Shown piece after piece: positions 7,349-17,318 of a DNA stretch of 64,000 nt. This DNA is from CALODP01 sp942492055. GTDB lineage: Bacteria; Bacteroidota; Ignavibacteria; Ignavibacteriales; Melioribacteraceae. The translations under genes were made by a program, and so were the position numbers. The stretch is from contig CALODP010000019.1 of the NCBI GenBank assembly GCA_942492055.1, positions 248,001 through 312,000 on the forward strand, read 5' to 3'. Within the stretch, counting starts at the first letter, position 1. Every line of letters starts with the position of its first letter. The notes beneath the pieces were generated by a model. It saw only the letters and a list, made by a program, of their open reading frames with translations. It was not told the DNA's origin and did not search any database.

Positions 7349-9637
7349 TTATTCTTCTATAACTAGTTTTCGCTCAATATATTTCTCGGAGGAAGTTCCG
7401 ATCATTATTGTAAATAAACCGGGTTCCAAAACTCTCTTATAGTTTTTATCCGGAAAAGAAAGCTCGTCGAACCCTATTTCAAATCGAAGCGTAATCTTTT
7501 CTTTTTGGGGAATAAATACTTTTTTGAACCCTTTTAATTCTTTTACCGGTCGTGTTATCGAGGCATATTCATCTCGTATATAAAGTTGCGCAATTTCATA
7601 TCCGTCATATTCTCCTATATTCTCAATATCCACCGAAACTATGTACTTGTTATTCTCCGAACTAAGAGTATCTATTTTGAGATCGGTGTAACGGAATTCG
7701 GTATAACTGAGTCCGAATCCGAAAGGATAGAGCGGAGTAACAGGAGCATCGAGATATTTCGCCGTATATTTATTATTCTCATTATAAGGACGACCGGTTG
7801 ATTTATGATTGTAGTAGAGAGGGATTTGTCCTTCATTGCGTGGAAAACTGACAGTTAGTTTACCCGAAGGATTGCAATCTCCGAATAGAATATCGGCCAA
7901 AGCGTTTCCTGCTTGATCTCCGAGGAACCAACTCTCCACTATCGTGGGAACATTATCCGCAGCCCAGTTAATTGCCAAGGGACGGCCATTCATCAATACT
8001 AATACTAATGTTTTATTTAGCTCTTTTATTCTTTTTACTAATTCCTTTTGCATTCCCGGAAGAGAAATATCCGTTCTGCAGGCAGCCTCACCACTCATCT
8101 CTCCGGTTTCTCCGACAAACATTATAATAACTTCCGAAAGGGCACATATTTTCAAGGCCTCGGAAAAACCGGTTGTGTCTGTTCCGTCGGCTGAATAACC
8201 TTTTACATAGGAAACTCTCGTTTCCGGATCTACGGCCTTTATTATTCCTTGTATTGGAGTTACTACATTCTCAGGAACAGGCTTACAATTCCATGGGCCT
8301 AGAGAATGATGAGGATTTATCGCCAACTCACCTATAACCGCAATAGAACCGATTTCTTTCTTAAGAGGAAGAACTTTATTTTCGTTTTTTAATAGGACAA
8401 TCGATTCTTGAGCAATTCTTCGAGCAAGCGATTTCTTTTCCGCGTCAGTAGGTCTTATCTTGCAGAATTCCGACTTTAATGGGAATGGTCTATCGAATAA
8501 TCCAAGACGTTCCTTTATTCTCAAGACTCTTTTAACGGCTTTATCGACAACAGACATTTTCAATTTTCCATCAGCCAATAATTTTGCCAATGAAGGAGTA
8601 TAGATATTTCCGAGTATGTCCCCTCCGTTCATATCCATATCAACTCCGGCGGTAATAGCTTTTAATGCCGCTTCCGATTTATTCTTCGCGAATCTGTGAT
8701 TGATCATCTCTCCGATCGAATTATAATCGCTAATTACAAAGCCGTCAAATTTCCATTCGGTGCGCAATATATCAGTTAAGATAAATCTATTTCCGGTAGC
8801 CGGAATACCATTCAGATCATTAAAGGCAGACATTATCGAGACAACACCCGCATCTACAGCGGCTTTGAACGGAGGTAAATAGATTTCCCGAAGAGTTCTT
8901 TCCGATACCTCCGTTGTATTATAATCTTTTCCCCCTTCGGCTGCTCCGTAAGCTACAAAATGTTTCGCGCAAGCTCCTATCGATCCTGCTTCACCCAAGT
9001 TACCTTGAAAACCCTTAACTCTCGCGGTGGCTATTTCACTTCCGAGAAAAGGATCCTCTCCCGCTCCTTCGGCTATTCTTCCCCATCGCGGATCACGCGC
9101 AATATCAATCATAGGAGCAAATGTTAAATGTGTCCCCTCTTCGGCCGCTTCGAAAGCTGCAATTGCAGATACCTTTTCAATCAAATCGAGATTCCAAGAA
9201 GAAGCTTCGGCCAATGGAATAGGAAAAGTAGTTTCATATCCGTGAATTACATCATTTGTATAGAGGAGAGGTATTCCGAGCCGACTCTCTTCGACAGCTA
9301 TTCTCTGATATTTAGTAGCTAATGAGTCATTTTTTATCCCCAATACGGAGCTAACTCTACCCGTGCGAATATCCTCTTCGGATATAGGATGAAAAGCTAC
9401 AACTTCGGTAAGTTGCCCGATTTTCTCTTCAATTGTCATTATCGCTATCAGAGAATCGATAAAGCTTCTCTGACTTTTCCCGTTATTTATACCCCGTGAA
9501 GAGTCATCTACTTCTTTGGGATTCTCTATAAGAGAAGGATAATAATTGTTCTTTTCAAATTGAGAAAATAGAACGTCGTTTCGGAATGTAAGTGCCGAAA
9601 GAAAAAGCATTATGAAAAAAAGCAGATTCTTTTTCAT
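7349..9637 (-). CDS. GH3 beta-glucosidase, exported
   Basis: This 762-residue protein has a Sec signal peptide (about residues 1-26), so it acts in the periplasm or at the cell surface. The GH3 catalytic barrel shows 'MTIEEKIGQLTE', 'DPRWGRIAEGAGEDPFLG', 'KHFVAYGAAEGGKDYN' and the nucleophile in 'GFVISDYNS' (Asp304). A second alpha/beta domain and a fibronectin-like C-terminus follow, as in BglX. Such enzymes remove glucose from the non-reducing end of beta-gluco-oligosaccharides. It sits between the ABC permeases and the ABC ATPase, so it probably trims oligomers before import. Linkage preference cannot be read from sequence; beta-1,2 is inferred from the GH144 neighbours. Confidence 0.93.
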   Translation of the reverse strand: MKKNLLFFIMLFLSALTFRNDVLFSQFEKNNYYPSLIENPKEVDDSSRGINNGKSQRSFIDSLIAIMTIEEKIGQLTEVVAFHPISEEDIRTGRVSSVLGIKNDSLATKYQRIAVEESRLGIPLLYTNDVIHGYETTFPIPLAEASSWNLDLIEKVSAIAAFEAAEEGTHLTFAPMIDIARDPRWGRIAEGAGEDPFLGSEIATARVKGFQGNLGEAGSIGACAKHFVAYGAAEGGKDYNTTEVSERTLREIYLPPFKAAVDAGVVSIMSAFNDLNGIPATGNRFILTDILRTEWKFDGFVISDYNSIGEMINHRFAKNKSEAALKAITAGVDMDMNGGDILGNIYTPSLAKLLADGKLKMSVVDKAVKRVLRIKERLGLFDRPFPLKSEFCKIRPTDAEKKSLARRIAQESIVLLKNENKVLPLKKEIGSIAVIGELAINPHHSLGPWNCKPVPENVVTPIQGIIKAVDPETRVSYVKGYSADGTDTTGFSEALKICALSEVIIMFVGETGEMSGEAACRTDISLPGMQKELVKRIKELNKTLVLVLMNGRPLAINWAADNVPTIVESWFLGDQAGNALADILFGDCNPSGKLTVSFPRNEGQIPLYYNHKSTGRPYNENNKYTAKYLDAPVTPLYPFGFGLSYTEFRYTDLKIDTLSSENNKYIVSVDIENIGEYDGYEIAQLYIRDEYASITRPVKELKGFKKVFIPQKEKITLRFEIGFDELSFPDKNYKRVLEPGLFTIMIGTSSEKYIERKLVIEE

Positions 9638-9642
9638 ATCAA

Positions 9643-10452
9643 TTACCCCTTTACACTTCCCATCATTATTCCCTTTATGTAATGCTTCTGTAACGCGAGA
9701 AATACAAGAAGCACCGGTATAATAGTAATAACAGATCCGGCCATCATTAGTTCGGGATCTTTGGAATGTTCTCCCATCAGGTTAGCCAAAGCTACTGGTA
9801 ATGTGTACATCGAATCATCCGTCATAACAATCAGCGGCCATAAGAAATCATTCCACGTCCCCATGAAAGTAAATAAGGCCAACGTAACCAGAATCGGTTT
9901 TGCCAAAGGAAGAATTATCTTTCTATATATCAGAAAATCGCCGGCGCCATCTATTCTTGCCGCTTCTATCAAACTATCTGGAATGGATAGTACATATTGC
10001 CGGATTAAAAATATTCCGAAAATATTAGCCATTCCGGGAATGAATATTGCCAAATATGTATTTATGAATCCCATCTCCTTCAGCAGAAGAAAGAGAGGAA
10101 GCATTGTAACCTGACTCGGGATAATCATTGAGGAAAGGAGGAGATTAAATAACTTATCTTTCCCTTTGAATCTGAATTTCGCGAAAGCGTAACCGGCCAT
10201 TGAATTGCAAAAGAGGGAGATTACCGTAACTCCCAAAGAGACGATAAGACTGTTTATGAAATTCCCCGCTACGTTTAATCTCAAGAATAGATTTTCGTAC
10301 TGGGAAAAGATAATTTCATCCGGCCAAAATCGGGGAGGATATACGGAAGCATGACCATCTGCCATAAATGAGGCAGAGACCATCCACACAAACGGTAATA
10401 GAGTTAATAGAGATGTAACCACAAGAAATATATATAAAGCAACCTTTTTCAC
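9643..10452 (-). CDS. ABC sugar permease, MalG type
   Basis: The 269-residue inner-membrane protein has six predicted membrane helices and the conserved EAA loop 'EAARIDGAGDFLIYRKIILPLAKP', where the ATPase docks. The motif and size match the MalG/AraQ half of CUT1 importers. Its start abuts the end of the first permease gene and its end is 5 bp from GH3, so it belongs to one transcription unit. Together with the 10453-11373 permease it forms the transmembrane channel for the oligosaccharide. Confidence 0.94.
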   Translation of the reverse strand: MKKVALYIFLVVTSLLTLLPFVWMVSASFMADGHASVYPPRFWPDEIIFSQYENLFLRLNVAGNFINSLIVSLGVTVISLFCNSMAGYAFAKFRFKGKDKLFNLLLSSMIIPSQVTMLPLFLLLKEMGFINTYLAIFIPGMANIFGIFLIRQYVLSIPDSLIEAARIDGAGDFLIYRKIILPLAKPILVTLALFTFMGTWNDFLWPLIVMTDDSMYTLPVALANLMGEHSKDPELMMAGSVITIIPVLLVFLALQKHYIKGIMMGSVKG

Positions 10453-11373
10453 TTAGCCTTCCGTAGATTTTTGTACTCTGAATTGAATAAGAGTTCCGAT
10501 AAAAATTATAAAAAACAGAACAAAAGCAATCGCTGCGGAATACCCCATATTCCACCATCTGAAACCTTCCTGATACATATATTGCACAATAGATAAAGTA
10601 CTGTTAAGAGGTCCCCCTTGTGTCATTACATAAGGTTCCGCAAATAACTGGAAATATCCTATCATCGTAATCACACTGATAAAAAGAGTAGTAGGGGCAA
10701 GCATCGGTATTGTAATAGATTTGAATTGTTGCCAACGATTTGCTCCTTCTATTTGAGCGGCTTCGTATAGTTCTTCGGGAATGTTTTGAAGACCGGCAAT
10801 GAAGATAATCATATTATATCCGAAGTTTTTCCAAACCGCCATGATAATAATTGCAGGCATTGCCCAATCGGGATCTCCGAGCCAATCGACCGGATCAATC
10901 CCGAGAAATCCGAGTATGTAATTGAATATTCCGAAATTGGGATGATATATGAATCTCCAGACTATGGCTACGGCAACCAGAGTTGTTACCACGGGAATAA
11001 AATAGGAGAGACGAAATATCGATTTGAATCGAACCAATTTGGAATTGAGAATAACCGCGGCTCCAAGAGAAACAGCAACCGACAGTGGCCCTCCGACTAT
11101 AACGAAATAAAAAGTATTCTTCAGGGCGGTCCAAAAGAGAGGATCATTCATCAGATTGATATAATTTTTGAAGCCTACGAATCGGGCTGTGCTCCAATCA
11201 GCTAAAGCGTATATATCAAAATCGGTAAAGCTTATTACAAAGGCGGCCAAAACCGGAATAAAGAAAAACGCGAATATGGCTCCGAGCGCCGGCGACAAAA
11301 AAAGATAGGCCGCTTTGGAAGCGTGGGTAGATATATATTTTTTCTTCTTCATCGAATTACTACCTCTACTCAT
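10453..11373 (-). CDS. ABC sugar permease, MalF type
   Basis: The 306-residue protein has about six membrane helices and the EAA loop 'ELYEAAQIEGANRWQQFKSITIPML', as expected for the MalF/UgpA half of a CUT1 importer. Two starts are possible. The ATG at 11373 overlaps the binding-protein stop (ATGAGTAG) and has GGAGG just upstream. An in-frame ATG at 11352 is preceded by AGAGGT at good spacing and would give 299 residues starting MKKKKY. Either is consistent with translational coupling to the binding protein gene. Confidence 0.93.
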   Translation of the reverse strand: MSRGSNSMKKKKYISTHASKAAYLFLSPALGAIFAFFFIPVLAAFVISFTDFDIYALADWSTARFVGFKNYINLMNDPLFWTALKNTFYFVIVGGPLSVAVSLGAAVILNSKLVRFKSIFRLSYFIPVVTTLVAVAIVWRFIYHPNFGIFNYILGFLGIDPVDWLGDPDWAMPAIIIMAVWKNFGYNMIIFIAGLQNIPEELYEAAQIEGANRWQQFKSITIPMLAPTTLFISVITMIGYFQLFAEPYVMTQGGPLNSTLSIVQYMYQEGFRWWNMGYSAAIAFVLFFIIFIGTLIQFRVQKSTEG

Positions 11374-12649
11374 TTTCCCCTCCGACTAACCATCTTCTCT
11401 TCTCAAGAATTCGGTTCACATCATTATCCAGCTTTTCCATTGCTTCTTCTACACTCATCTTATCTCTTGCGGTATATTCCGCATATTGTTGAATTTTGGA
11501 AAAGACTATTTGCTCCCATTCCGGTATCTTTGGAGTCGGAGAAAGATGCAATAGTTGTTCGTAAAACGCCCTTACATATTCATCCTCCCTAAGAATCGGA
11601 TCATCCCACGCTTTTTTAACTGCGGGAAGATCGTTAAGGAGAGAATAGAACCGCACTTGAATATCTTTGCGCGATAAATACTCGATTAACTTCCACGCTT
11701 CGGCTTTCTTTTCCGACTTGGAATTAATCACCAGACTTGATCCTCCGGCGAGTGATGTCCCCGGAGTATTAAGATCCGGCGCCGGCAGAGGAGCTGTTCC
11801 CCACTTGGTAGCTAACGAGTCTTTCATCCATTTTTTGAACTCGACAATATTCCACGGCCCGGAAATATACATTGCTATATATCCTTCGGCGAAGGCCTGA
11901 TAAACATTCGTTACAGCGGAGATGCTTAAGGGAGCCAATCCCTCACGATGATAATCTATAAGATATTCAAAGGCTTCTTTGAATTCCGGAGAGCTGAAAT
12001 TACCTAACGTATTATTCTCTTTCAAAAGAGAAGCTCCGTTTTGAAGACCGAAAACAATAAAAGGTACCCACTCATTTGTCGGCATATAAATTGGGTAACG
12101 GTCCTCTTCTTTGGAAAGAGCTTTTATTTTTCTGCTAATCTCCAGCAATTCGTTCCAAGATCGGGGTGGATTATCGAACCCGGCTTTCTTAAAGATATCT
12201 TTTCTGTAGAATAATAATCGGGTATCTACATACCATGGTATTCCGTATAACTTGGAATCGATAATATTAGTATTCCATATTCCTTCGAAATAATTGGAAT
12301 CGGATATTTCCCCGGAAGAAGCGACTAATTCCTCCAGAGGTTCAATCCCTTTCAAAGCGGCAAATTGAGCAAGCCATGTGTTTCCGAGTTGGCAAACATC
12401 GGGAAAGTTGTTACTCGCGTAAGCGGTAATAAGTTTCTCCTGCGCCGCAGTCCAGGGAACTTGCTGCACTTTAACTTTGATATCGGGAAACTCTTTTTCG
12501 AAATCGGGAATAAGCCTATTAACATATTCCCCTTCGGCACCCATTGCCCAAAATGTAATTTCCTTAACATTACTCCCTTTTTCCGTACATGAGATGGAAA
12601 AAGCGATTGCTAACAGAGTACACAGAATTAAAATCTTTTTCTTATCCAT
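11366..12649 (-). CDS. ABC sugar-binding lipoprotein
   Basis: This 427-residue solute-binding protein (extracellular family 1, MalE-like) starts with a lipoprotein signal ending in Ser-Ile-Ser-Cys at residues 18-21. It continues with 'EITFWAMGAEGEYVNRLIPDFEKEFPDIKVKVQQVPW', which is typical of CUT1 sugar binders. 'FAEGYIAMYISGPWNI' and 'GGSSLVINSKSEKKAEAWKLIEYL' are further family hallmarks. It captures oligosaccharides in the periplasm and hands them to the permeases encoded just downstream. The upstream GH144 gene ends 78 bp away, a gap large enough for a secondary promoter, though I see no clear one. Confidence 0.94.
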   Translation of the reverse strand: MDKKKILILCTLLAIAFSISCTEKGSNVKEITFWAMGAEGEYVNRLIPDFEKEFPDIKVKVQQVPWTAAQEKLITAYASNNFPDVCQLGNTWLAQFAALKGIEPLEELVASSGEISDSNYFEGIWNTNIIDSKLYGIPWYVDTRLLFYRKDIFKKAGFDNPPRSWNELLEISRKIKALSKEEDRYPIYMPTNEWVPFIVFGLQNGASLLKENNTLGNFSSPEFKEAFEYLIDYHREGLAPLSISAVTNVYQAFAEGYIAMYISGPWNIVEFKKWMKDSLATKWGTAPLPAPDLNTPGTSLAGGSSLVINSKSEKKAEAWKLIEYLSRKDIQVRFYSLLNDLPAVKKAWDDPILREDEYVRAFYEQLLHLSPTPKIPEWEQIVFSKIQQYAEYTARDKMSVEEAMEKLDNDVNRILEKRRWLVGGENE

Positions 12650-12726
12650 ATTATCCGTACAGGCAGGCCTCCCGATGAGCTGAGGTCCCGCCCGTAATAT
12701 TATATTATTTATAGTAATTTCATTAC

Positions 12727-15700
12727 TTATTTCATAAGTAACATTTTTTTCGATGAAACGTAACTTCCGGCGTTCATTCTTATCAGATAAACTCCTGAAG
12801 CCAAATGAGCCGCGTTAAATTTCACTTCATATTTTCCGGCGGATTTAACTTCATTAACCAGGGAAATTACTTTCCTACCCAAAATATCGAATACGGTAAT
12901 ATTAACTTTCCCTTCTCTCTTTACCGAATATCCTATCGTTGTAGTCGGGTTAAACGGATTCGGGTAATTTTGGCTAAGCTCATATTCAACCGGAACTAAA
13001 TCATCTTCCGATTTCATATTTGTTATTACCACAGAAGGTACCGGTTTTCCTACGGGACAATAAATATCCCAATCACCGTTTCTATCATCTTGCCAAATGA
13101 TCTGGTAATCGCCGCTTGTGTTAACAACGGTAACCGCGGGTCTTATCTGGCTGGATTCGGTTCTTTCGGAATGAGTTCGGGTGTTATACCCGACTTTATT
13201 CCCCAGGTTATCATATTGTTGGGAATAAATATCCATGCTTCCTTCGCGACAATCCTGCCATACAACAATAAAAGCCCCACTGGAATCGATTGCGATATCA
13301 GGGGATTCGATAGCCGGAGCGTTTTCGATATCATTTACTTTAATTATCGCTCCGATCTGACTACCCGATTGATCAAATCGTTTGACGTAAATATTTCTTT
13401 TGTTATTCGTTGTGTCCAGCCAGGCAATTACAAACTTGCCATCATAATTCATATCTATTGCCGGCTTAATATTTCTAACGGTTGATCCGTTTACCTTGGT
13501 ATTAATACCTATTCTGTTCCCGTTTGAAGAAAATCTTTGCAAATATATATCCGTTTGCTCCGACGAAGAACTATGGTCTGTCCAAACGACAACCATATTG
13601 TCGGAATTATCCATGCTTATGGCAGGATCAAACTGATCACCGGTAACAGTTGTATTTACTTTTATATTGCTTCCTACTAATTGCCCCGAGGTATTAAGAG
13701 TTTGTAAGTAAACATCTTTTTCATAATCAGTTCCACTCCAAACAACGCCGAGCAGATTATTCCCAGCTGCCACCGGTGCAAGATAATCTTTATTCGACTG
13801 AATAGAATTATCATTCAACTTAATCTCGGAAGTAGAAAACGCGCTATTGGTAAAATCATATACTTTTCCGTATACATCATCATCCTTTCTCCAGGATATG
13901 ATGAAATTACTATTATTCGAAACCGCGACACTCGGATTGGAGGTCAACGTATCACCGAAATTTACACGGAAATTAATACTATCCACCCTGAAAGATCCGA
14001 CAGAGGAGACCGAATGATATTTTTGCGCGTAGATATATTCCTTTCCGTTTTCCCTTCTATCGCTCCAGACAGAAACATATTCTCCGAGAATATTCCCGTC
14101 TGTTGCCGGGGTTATTTGTGTATTTCCGGAAAGATCATCGTTTACCCTCAAATCGGGAACGAATACTTCATTAATAGCATATTTCATATAATCGTTCTTC
14201 ATCAGATTATTCCAGATCAGTTTTGATCTGTAATTTTCTATCATAAGAAGCATCGGCCCTTGGTCTATCGAGAAGAAATTATTTTTATAAATCGGGAATT
14301 TGGAACTGGCATCCGGTTTCAATGACATTGAATCGGTATAACAATCTCTGAAGCCGAAATTACCGGTCCACAATTGTGTGTTTTTGTAATAGTTTTTTAA
14401 CGCGTCAATAGTATAGGAAGCTTGCATCCCGCCGTTATACGCCGCAAACCCAATCATACTGCCGGCTCCGTAAGGTGGTACTGTTCCGTCGTTGGCTCCG
14501 AAATATATTCCGTTAAACTCGGGATGATAATCTGTCTGATGGAAAGGCAAAGCTCCGTTCTCTCCGAAATATAATGTATCCAATCCGTTAGGAATTTGTT
14601 CACACGCGCTCAAACCCCAACTAACCTCACTATAAGTCGGGATATTCGTTCTACCCGAGCCATCGATTTTGGCTATACAATAATCTCTGTTTGCCAAACC
14701 GGCTTCTACGGAATTATTCCACCAATTAACTTTTTGAGCGTCTTCTTTTCCGTAAAGATCAAACCAACAATGAGTAAAGAAATACTGGAAAAGAGAACCA
14801 TTCCACGAATTAATAATTGTATGATTATTATACGTACCTACATCTCTTCGCCAAGCGTAAAAACAATTTGCGGGAACAGGATGAGTAGGAGAACCGATTG
14901 CTAAGAGGTTTATCAACATCACTTCATCGGTTGAAATATCCCAATGCCCTACAAAACCTTTTTCGGGGGACCATCCCAAATAGAATTGATTAACGGTTTT
15001 ATCATAGAACCAGGGCCAATCAACTCTTCTGTAAAGCTTATCGGCTAATTCCGTAATTGTAGAATTATTTGAAAAATATTCTTTCACCGTTAATATTCCC
15101 GCCATCAAAATACCGGTATCAACTACAGATAACTCAACCGGTTCTCTCCCCGGATCGGCTTCCTTTCTCAATCCGTTATTCGATTGAAGGAAATGATAGA
15201 AAAATCCTTTGTAACCGCTAATTCCGGTGGAAGAATTTCCCTGGGGAGCTTCCCAAAGAGTACGCAATATTTTTTCAACATGAGCTTCCGCTTCGGCCGG
15301 TGTTATCCATCCTCTTTCCACACCGATAACAATAGCTCCTAGTCCGAATCCAGTTCCGGCAACAGTAGCCAAATCGATAAATGTAGCCCTATCCAGAACC
15401 AATCCGGTAGTATCATTTACAGCTTCGATAAAATATTGGAATGTTCTTCTGGAAACCAGATTAAGAAAATCATCATCGAAATCGATATCATTCCAATAAA
15501 CTTCATCTGTGTCGATAAACTGGATATCATCAATATAAAATTTTCCGGATTTACTGCTAGCAGTGCTATTATCGAGAGAAATTACTACTTCGGTTATTTC
15601 ATTCGGATTAAAAGTACCCCATACCGTCAGACTATCGGCGTTAAAAGGAATAATCCATTGTTGCCATTCATTTGTTATTCCGCTTAATATGGCAGAAGCT

Positions 15701-17148
15701 TTTCCCGATTCGTACCCAGGATTACCCCATTGTGAATCATGAAATTCCAGAGATATTCTATTACTGAAAGCTTGGGTATTATCTCCTTTTATCCACAATG
15801 AAACTTTATCAATATTACTTAAATCTCTCGGTTTCGGATTAGCGCCGGGCCCTAATAAATTCCAATATGAGATCCACGCATCCGGATCGGCAGAGACATC
15901 ATATTCTATTTTCCACGCAAATGGTTTTGTTCTCGCCGGTTCCCCATTCTCGTTGTTGGATAATCTGCTTGAAATAGAAGCTGTATTACTGCATGCCGCT
16001 CCGGTATATCCGAAATAATCATTATATCCACCTCTGACCACAGAATCCTTATATGTAGTGTGAGGAACTCTTCCGTCGTAATCATCGAGAGAATATTTCA
16101 CTCCGATCGAAGCAGTTTCGACGGAATTTTCCCTTGGAATAAATCCGCCTATCTGCAAATTATCAATATATATTATTCCGTTTGTATGAATATCCGTATT
16201 CGGAATAACGATCTTCAATTCCTCGATACTACTCATATTAATGGAACTACCGATTTTCCATACGACTGTAGTCCATTGATTTGCAGGGACTCTTGCCCAT
16301 TCGGTACCGGTTCCCGCGGTTCCGTCCCACATAAAACAAAATATGTCGCAATCGGGAGTTGTTGAGGGTCTGTAAATATCAGCTTTAAAATAGTAATATT
16401 TACTCCAGTTCTGAGGTTGAGGATATTTCAAAACAATTTCCGCAGAATTAACTGTAGTATTTATATTCTGATTCCAATTCAAAGCATGGGCAGCAGTACT
16501 ATTAAAATTAGTTGATTTCATCGAATGAGTAATATCGTCCGATAAAACTGTTTCGTAATTTTTATTATCCGCGTCCCCCGAACCGTCCCAATAGTTCGAA
16601 TTATTTTCAAATCCGTCCCAGAGTGTTTCCACTCCGTTCTTATACGTCCGGATATTGTCTATATATACCGATGTAGCAGTATAATAGTCAGCTTGAACAA
16701 AATATAGCTTTCTCATATCCGGTCTGGTAAAATCAATCTTTACATCCGTATAAGTAACGTTGGCAGTCAATGATTTACTTTTCAACAAATATTCCGAATT
16801 ACCGGAAGTAACACATTTGATCTCTAACCTATGACTTTTATCGGCTCTTAAATCCATTTTAATGGAATCCGGAGTTTCAGCGTCGAAACATCCGGTACCA
16901 AATAGATTCCATCCGGTACTTGATCTTGTAGAAGTAAGTTTCAGAGATTGGCTACCTTGCGTATGCCAACCGGTATAATAACTTACACTTCCGGGATCAG
17001 TTCCCCATTCGTACCAATGCCAATTATGTTTTTCAAAAGGTTCGATCATTTTAAACGTCTGCGCGCCTGTTTGGGCAGTAAAAAGAAAGAATAGTAGAAC
17101 AATCGTGGCTTTAACTTCGTTTTCCCACCGATGAGTGTGATACTTCAT
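12727..17148 (-). CDS. Giant secreted GH144-type endo-beta-glucanase with carbohydrate-binding modules, repeat domain and T9SS tail
   Basis: 1473 residues. After a signal peptide (about 1-30) come three beta-sandwich modules (about 31-180, 185-335 and 345-555) with 'xYIDNI/L/Q' endings, typical of carbohydrate-binding domains. The catalytic (alpha/alpha)6 domain (about 560-985) begins 'LVSRRTFQYFIEAVNDTTGL' and contains 'GFGLGAIVIGVERGWITPAEA', the mark of the GH144/'glucoamylase-like' PF10091 family, whose characterised members are endo-beta-1,2-glucanases. Residues about 1005-1385 hold roughly seven repeats of the pattern 'VVWxDxRxxxxDIYxQxFDxxG', probably a beta-propeller. The end is a T9SS sorting domain with 'NYPNPFNPTT' and terminal 'KKMLLMK'. 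It is expected on the cell surface. It lies between a second GH144 gene and the ABC importer. Confidence 0.88.
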   Translation of the reverse strand: MKYHTHRWENEVKATIVLLFFLFTAQTGAQTFKMIEPFEKHNWHWYEWGTDPGSVSYYTGWHTQGSQSLKLTSTRSSTGWNLFGTGCFDAETPDSIKMDLRADKSHRLEIKCVTSGNSEYLLKSKSLTANVTYTDVKIDFTRPDMRKLYFVQADYYTATSVYIDNIRTYKNGVETLWDGFENNSNYWDGSGDADNKNYETVLSDDITHSMKSTNFNSTAAHALNWNQNINTTVNSAEIVLKYPQPQNWSKYYYFKADIYRPSTTPDCDIFCFMWDGTAGTGTEWARVPANQWTTVVWKIGSSINMSSIEELKIVIPNTDIHTNGIIYIDNLQIGGFIPRENSVETASIGVKYSLDDYDGRVPHTTYKDSVVRGGYNDYFGYTGAACSNTASISSRLSNNENGEPARTKPFAWKIEYDVSADPDAWISYWNLLGPGANPKPRDLSNIDKVSLWIKGDNTQAFSNRISLEFHDSQWGNPGYESGKASAILSGITNEWQQWIIPFNADSLTVWGTFNPNEITEVVISLDNSTASSKSGKFYIDDIQFIDTDEVYWNDIDFDDDFLNLVSRRTFQYFIEAVNDTTGLVLDRATFIDLATVAGTGFGLGAIVIGVERGWITPAEAEAHVEKILRTLWEAPQGNSSTGISGYKGFFYHFLQSNNGLRKEADPGREPVELSVVDTGILMAGILTVKEYFSNNSTITELADKLYRRVDWPWFYDKTVNQFYLGWSPEKGFVGHWDISTDEVMLINLLAIGSPTHPVPANCFYAWRRDVGTYNNHTIINSWNGSLFQYFFTHCWFDLYGKEDAQKVNWWNNSVEAGLANRDYCIAKIDGSGRTNIPTYSEVSWGLSACEQIPNGLDTLYFGENGALPFHQTDYHPEFNGIYFGANDGTVPPYGAGSMIGFAAYNGGMQASYTIDALKNYYKNTQLWTGNFGFRDCYTDSMSLKPDASSKFPIYKNNFFSIDQGPMLLMIENYRSKLIWNNLMKNDYMKYAINEVFVPDLRVNDDLSGNTQITPATDGNILGEYVSVWSDRRENGKEYIYAQKYHSVSSVGSFRVDSINFRVNFGDTLTSNPSVAVSNNSNFIISWRKDDDVYGKVYDFTNSAFSTSEIKLNDNSIQSNKDYLAPVAAGNNLLGVVWSGTDYEKDVYLQTLNTSGQLVGSNIKVNTTVTGDQFDPAISMDNSDNMVVVWTDHSSSSEQTDIYLQRFSSNGNRIGINTKVNGSTVRNIKPAIDMNYDGKFVIAWLDTTNNKRNIYVKRFDQSGSQIGAIIKVNDIENAPAIESPDIAIDSSGAFIVVWQDCREGSMDIYSQQYDNLGNKVGYNTRTHSERTESSQIRPAVTVVNTSGDYQIIWQDDRNGDWDIYCPVGKPVPSVVITNMKSEDDLVPVEYELSQNYPNPFNPTTTIGYSVKREGKVNITVFDILGRKVISLVNEVKSAGKYEVKFNAAHLASGVYLIRMNAGSYVSSKKMLLMK

Positions 17149-17318
17149 TTCTTTTCCCTCCTTTAGTTTGTTTTAGATTTGTGATGATAGTTCTATTCGC
17201 ATAAAACCACTTCGAACAAATTCTTTCTAACAACTATATCCCGGCACGCCTGCCTTTAATTTGGTTATTTTCCTATTGCGAGAGAATCATAAATTCAAAT
17301 ATTGTTTTCGTCTATCTC

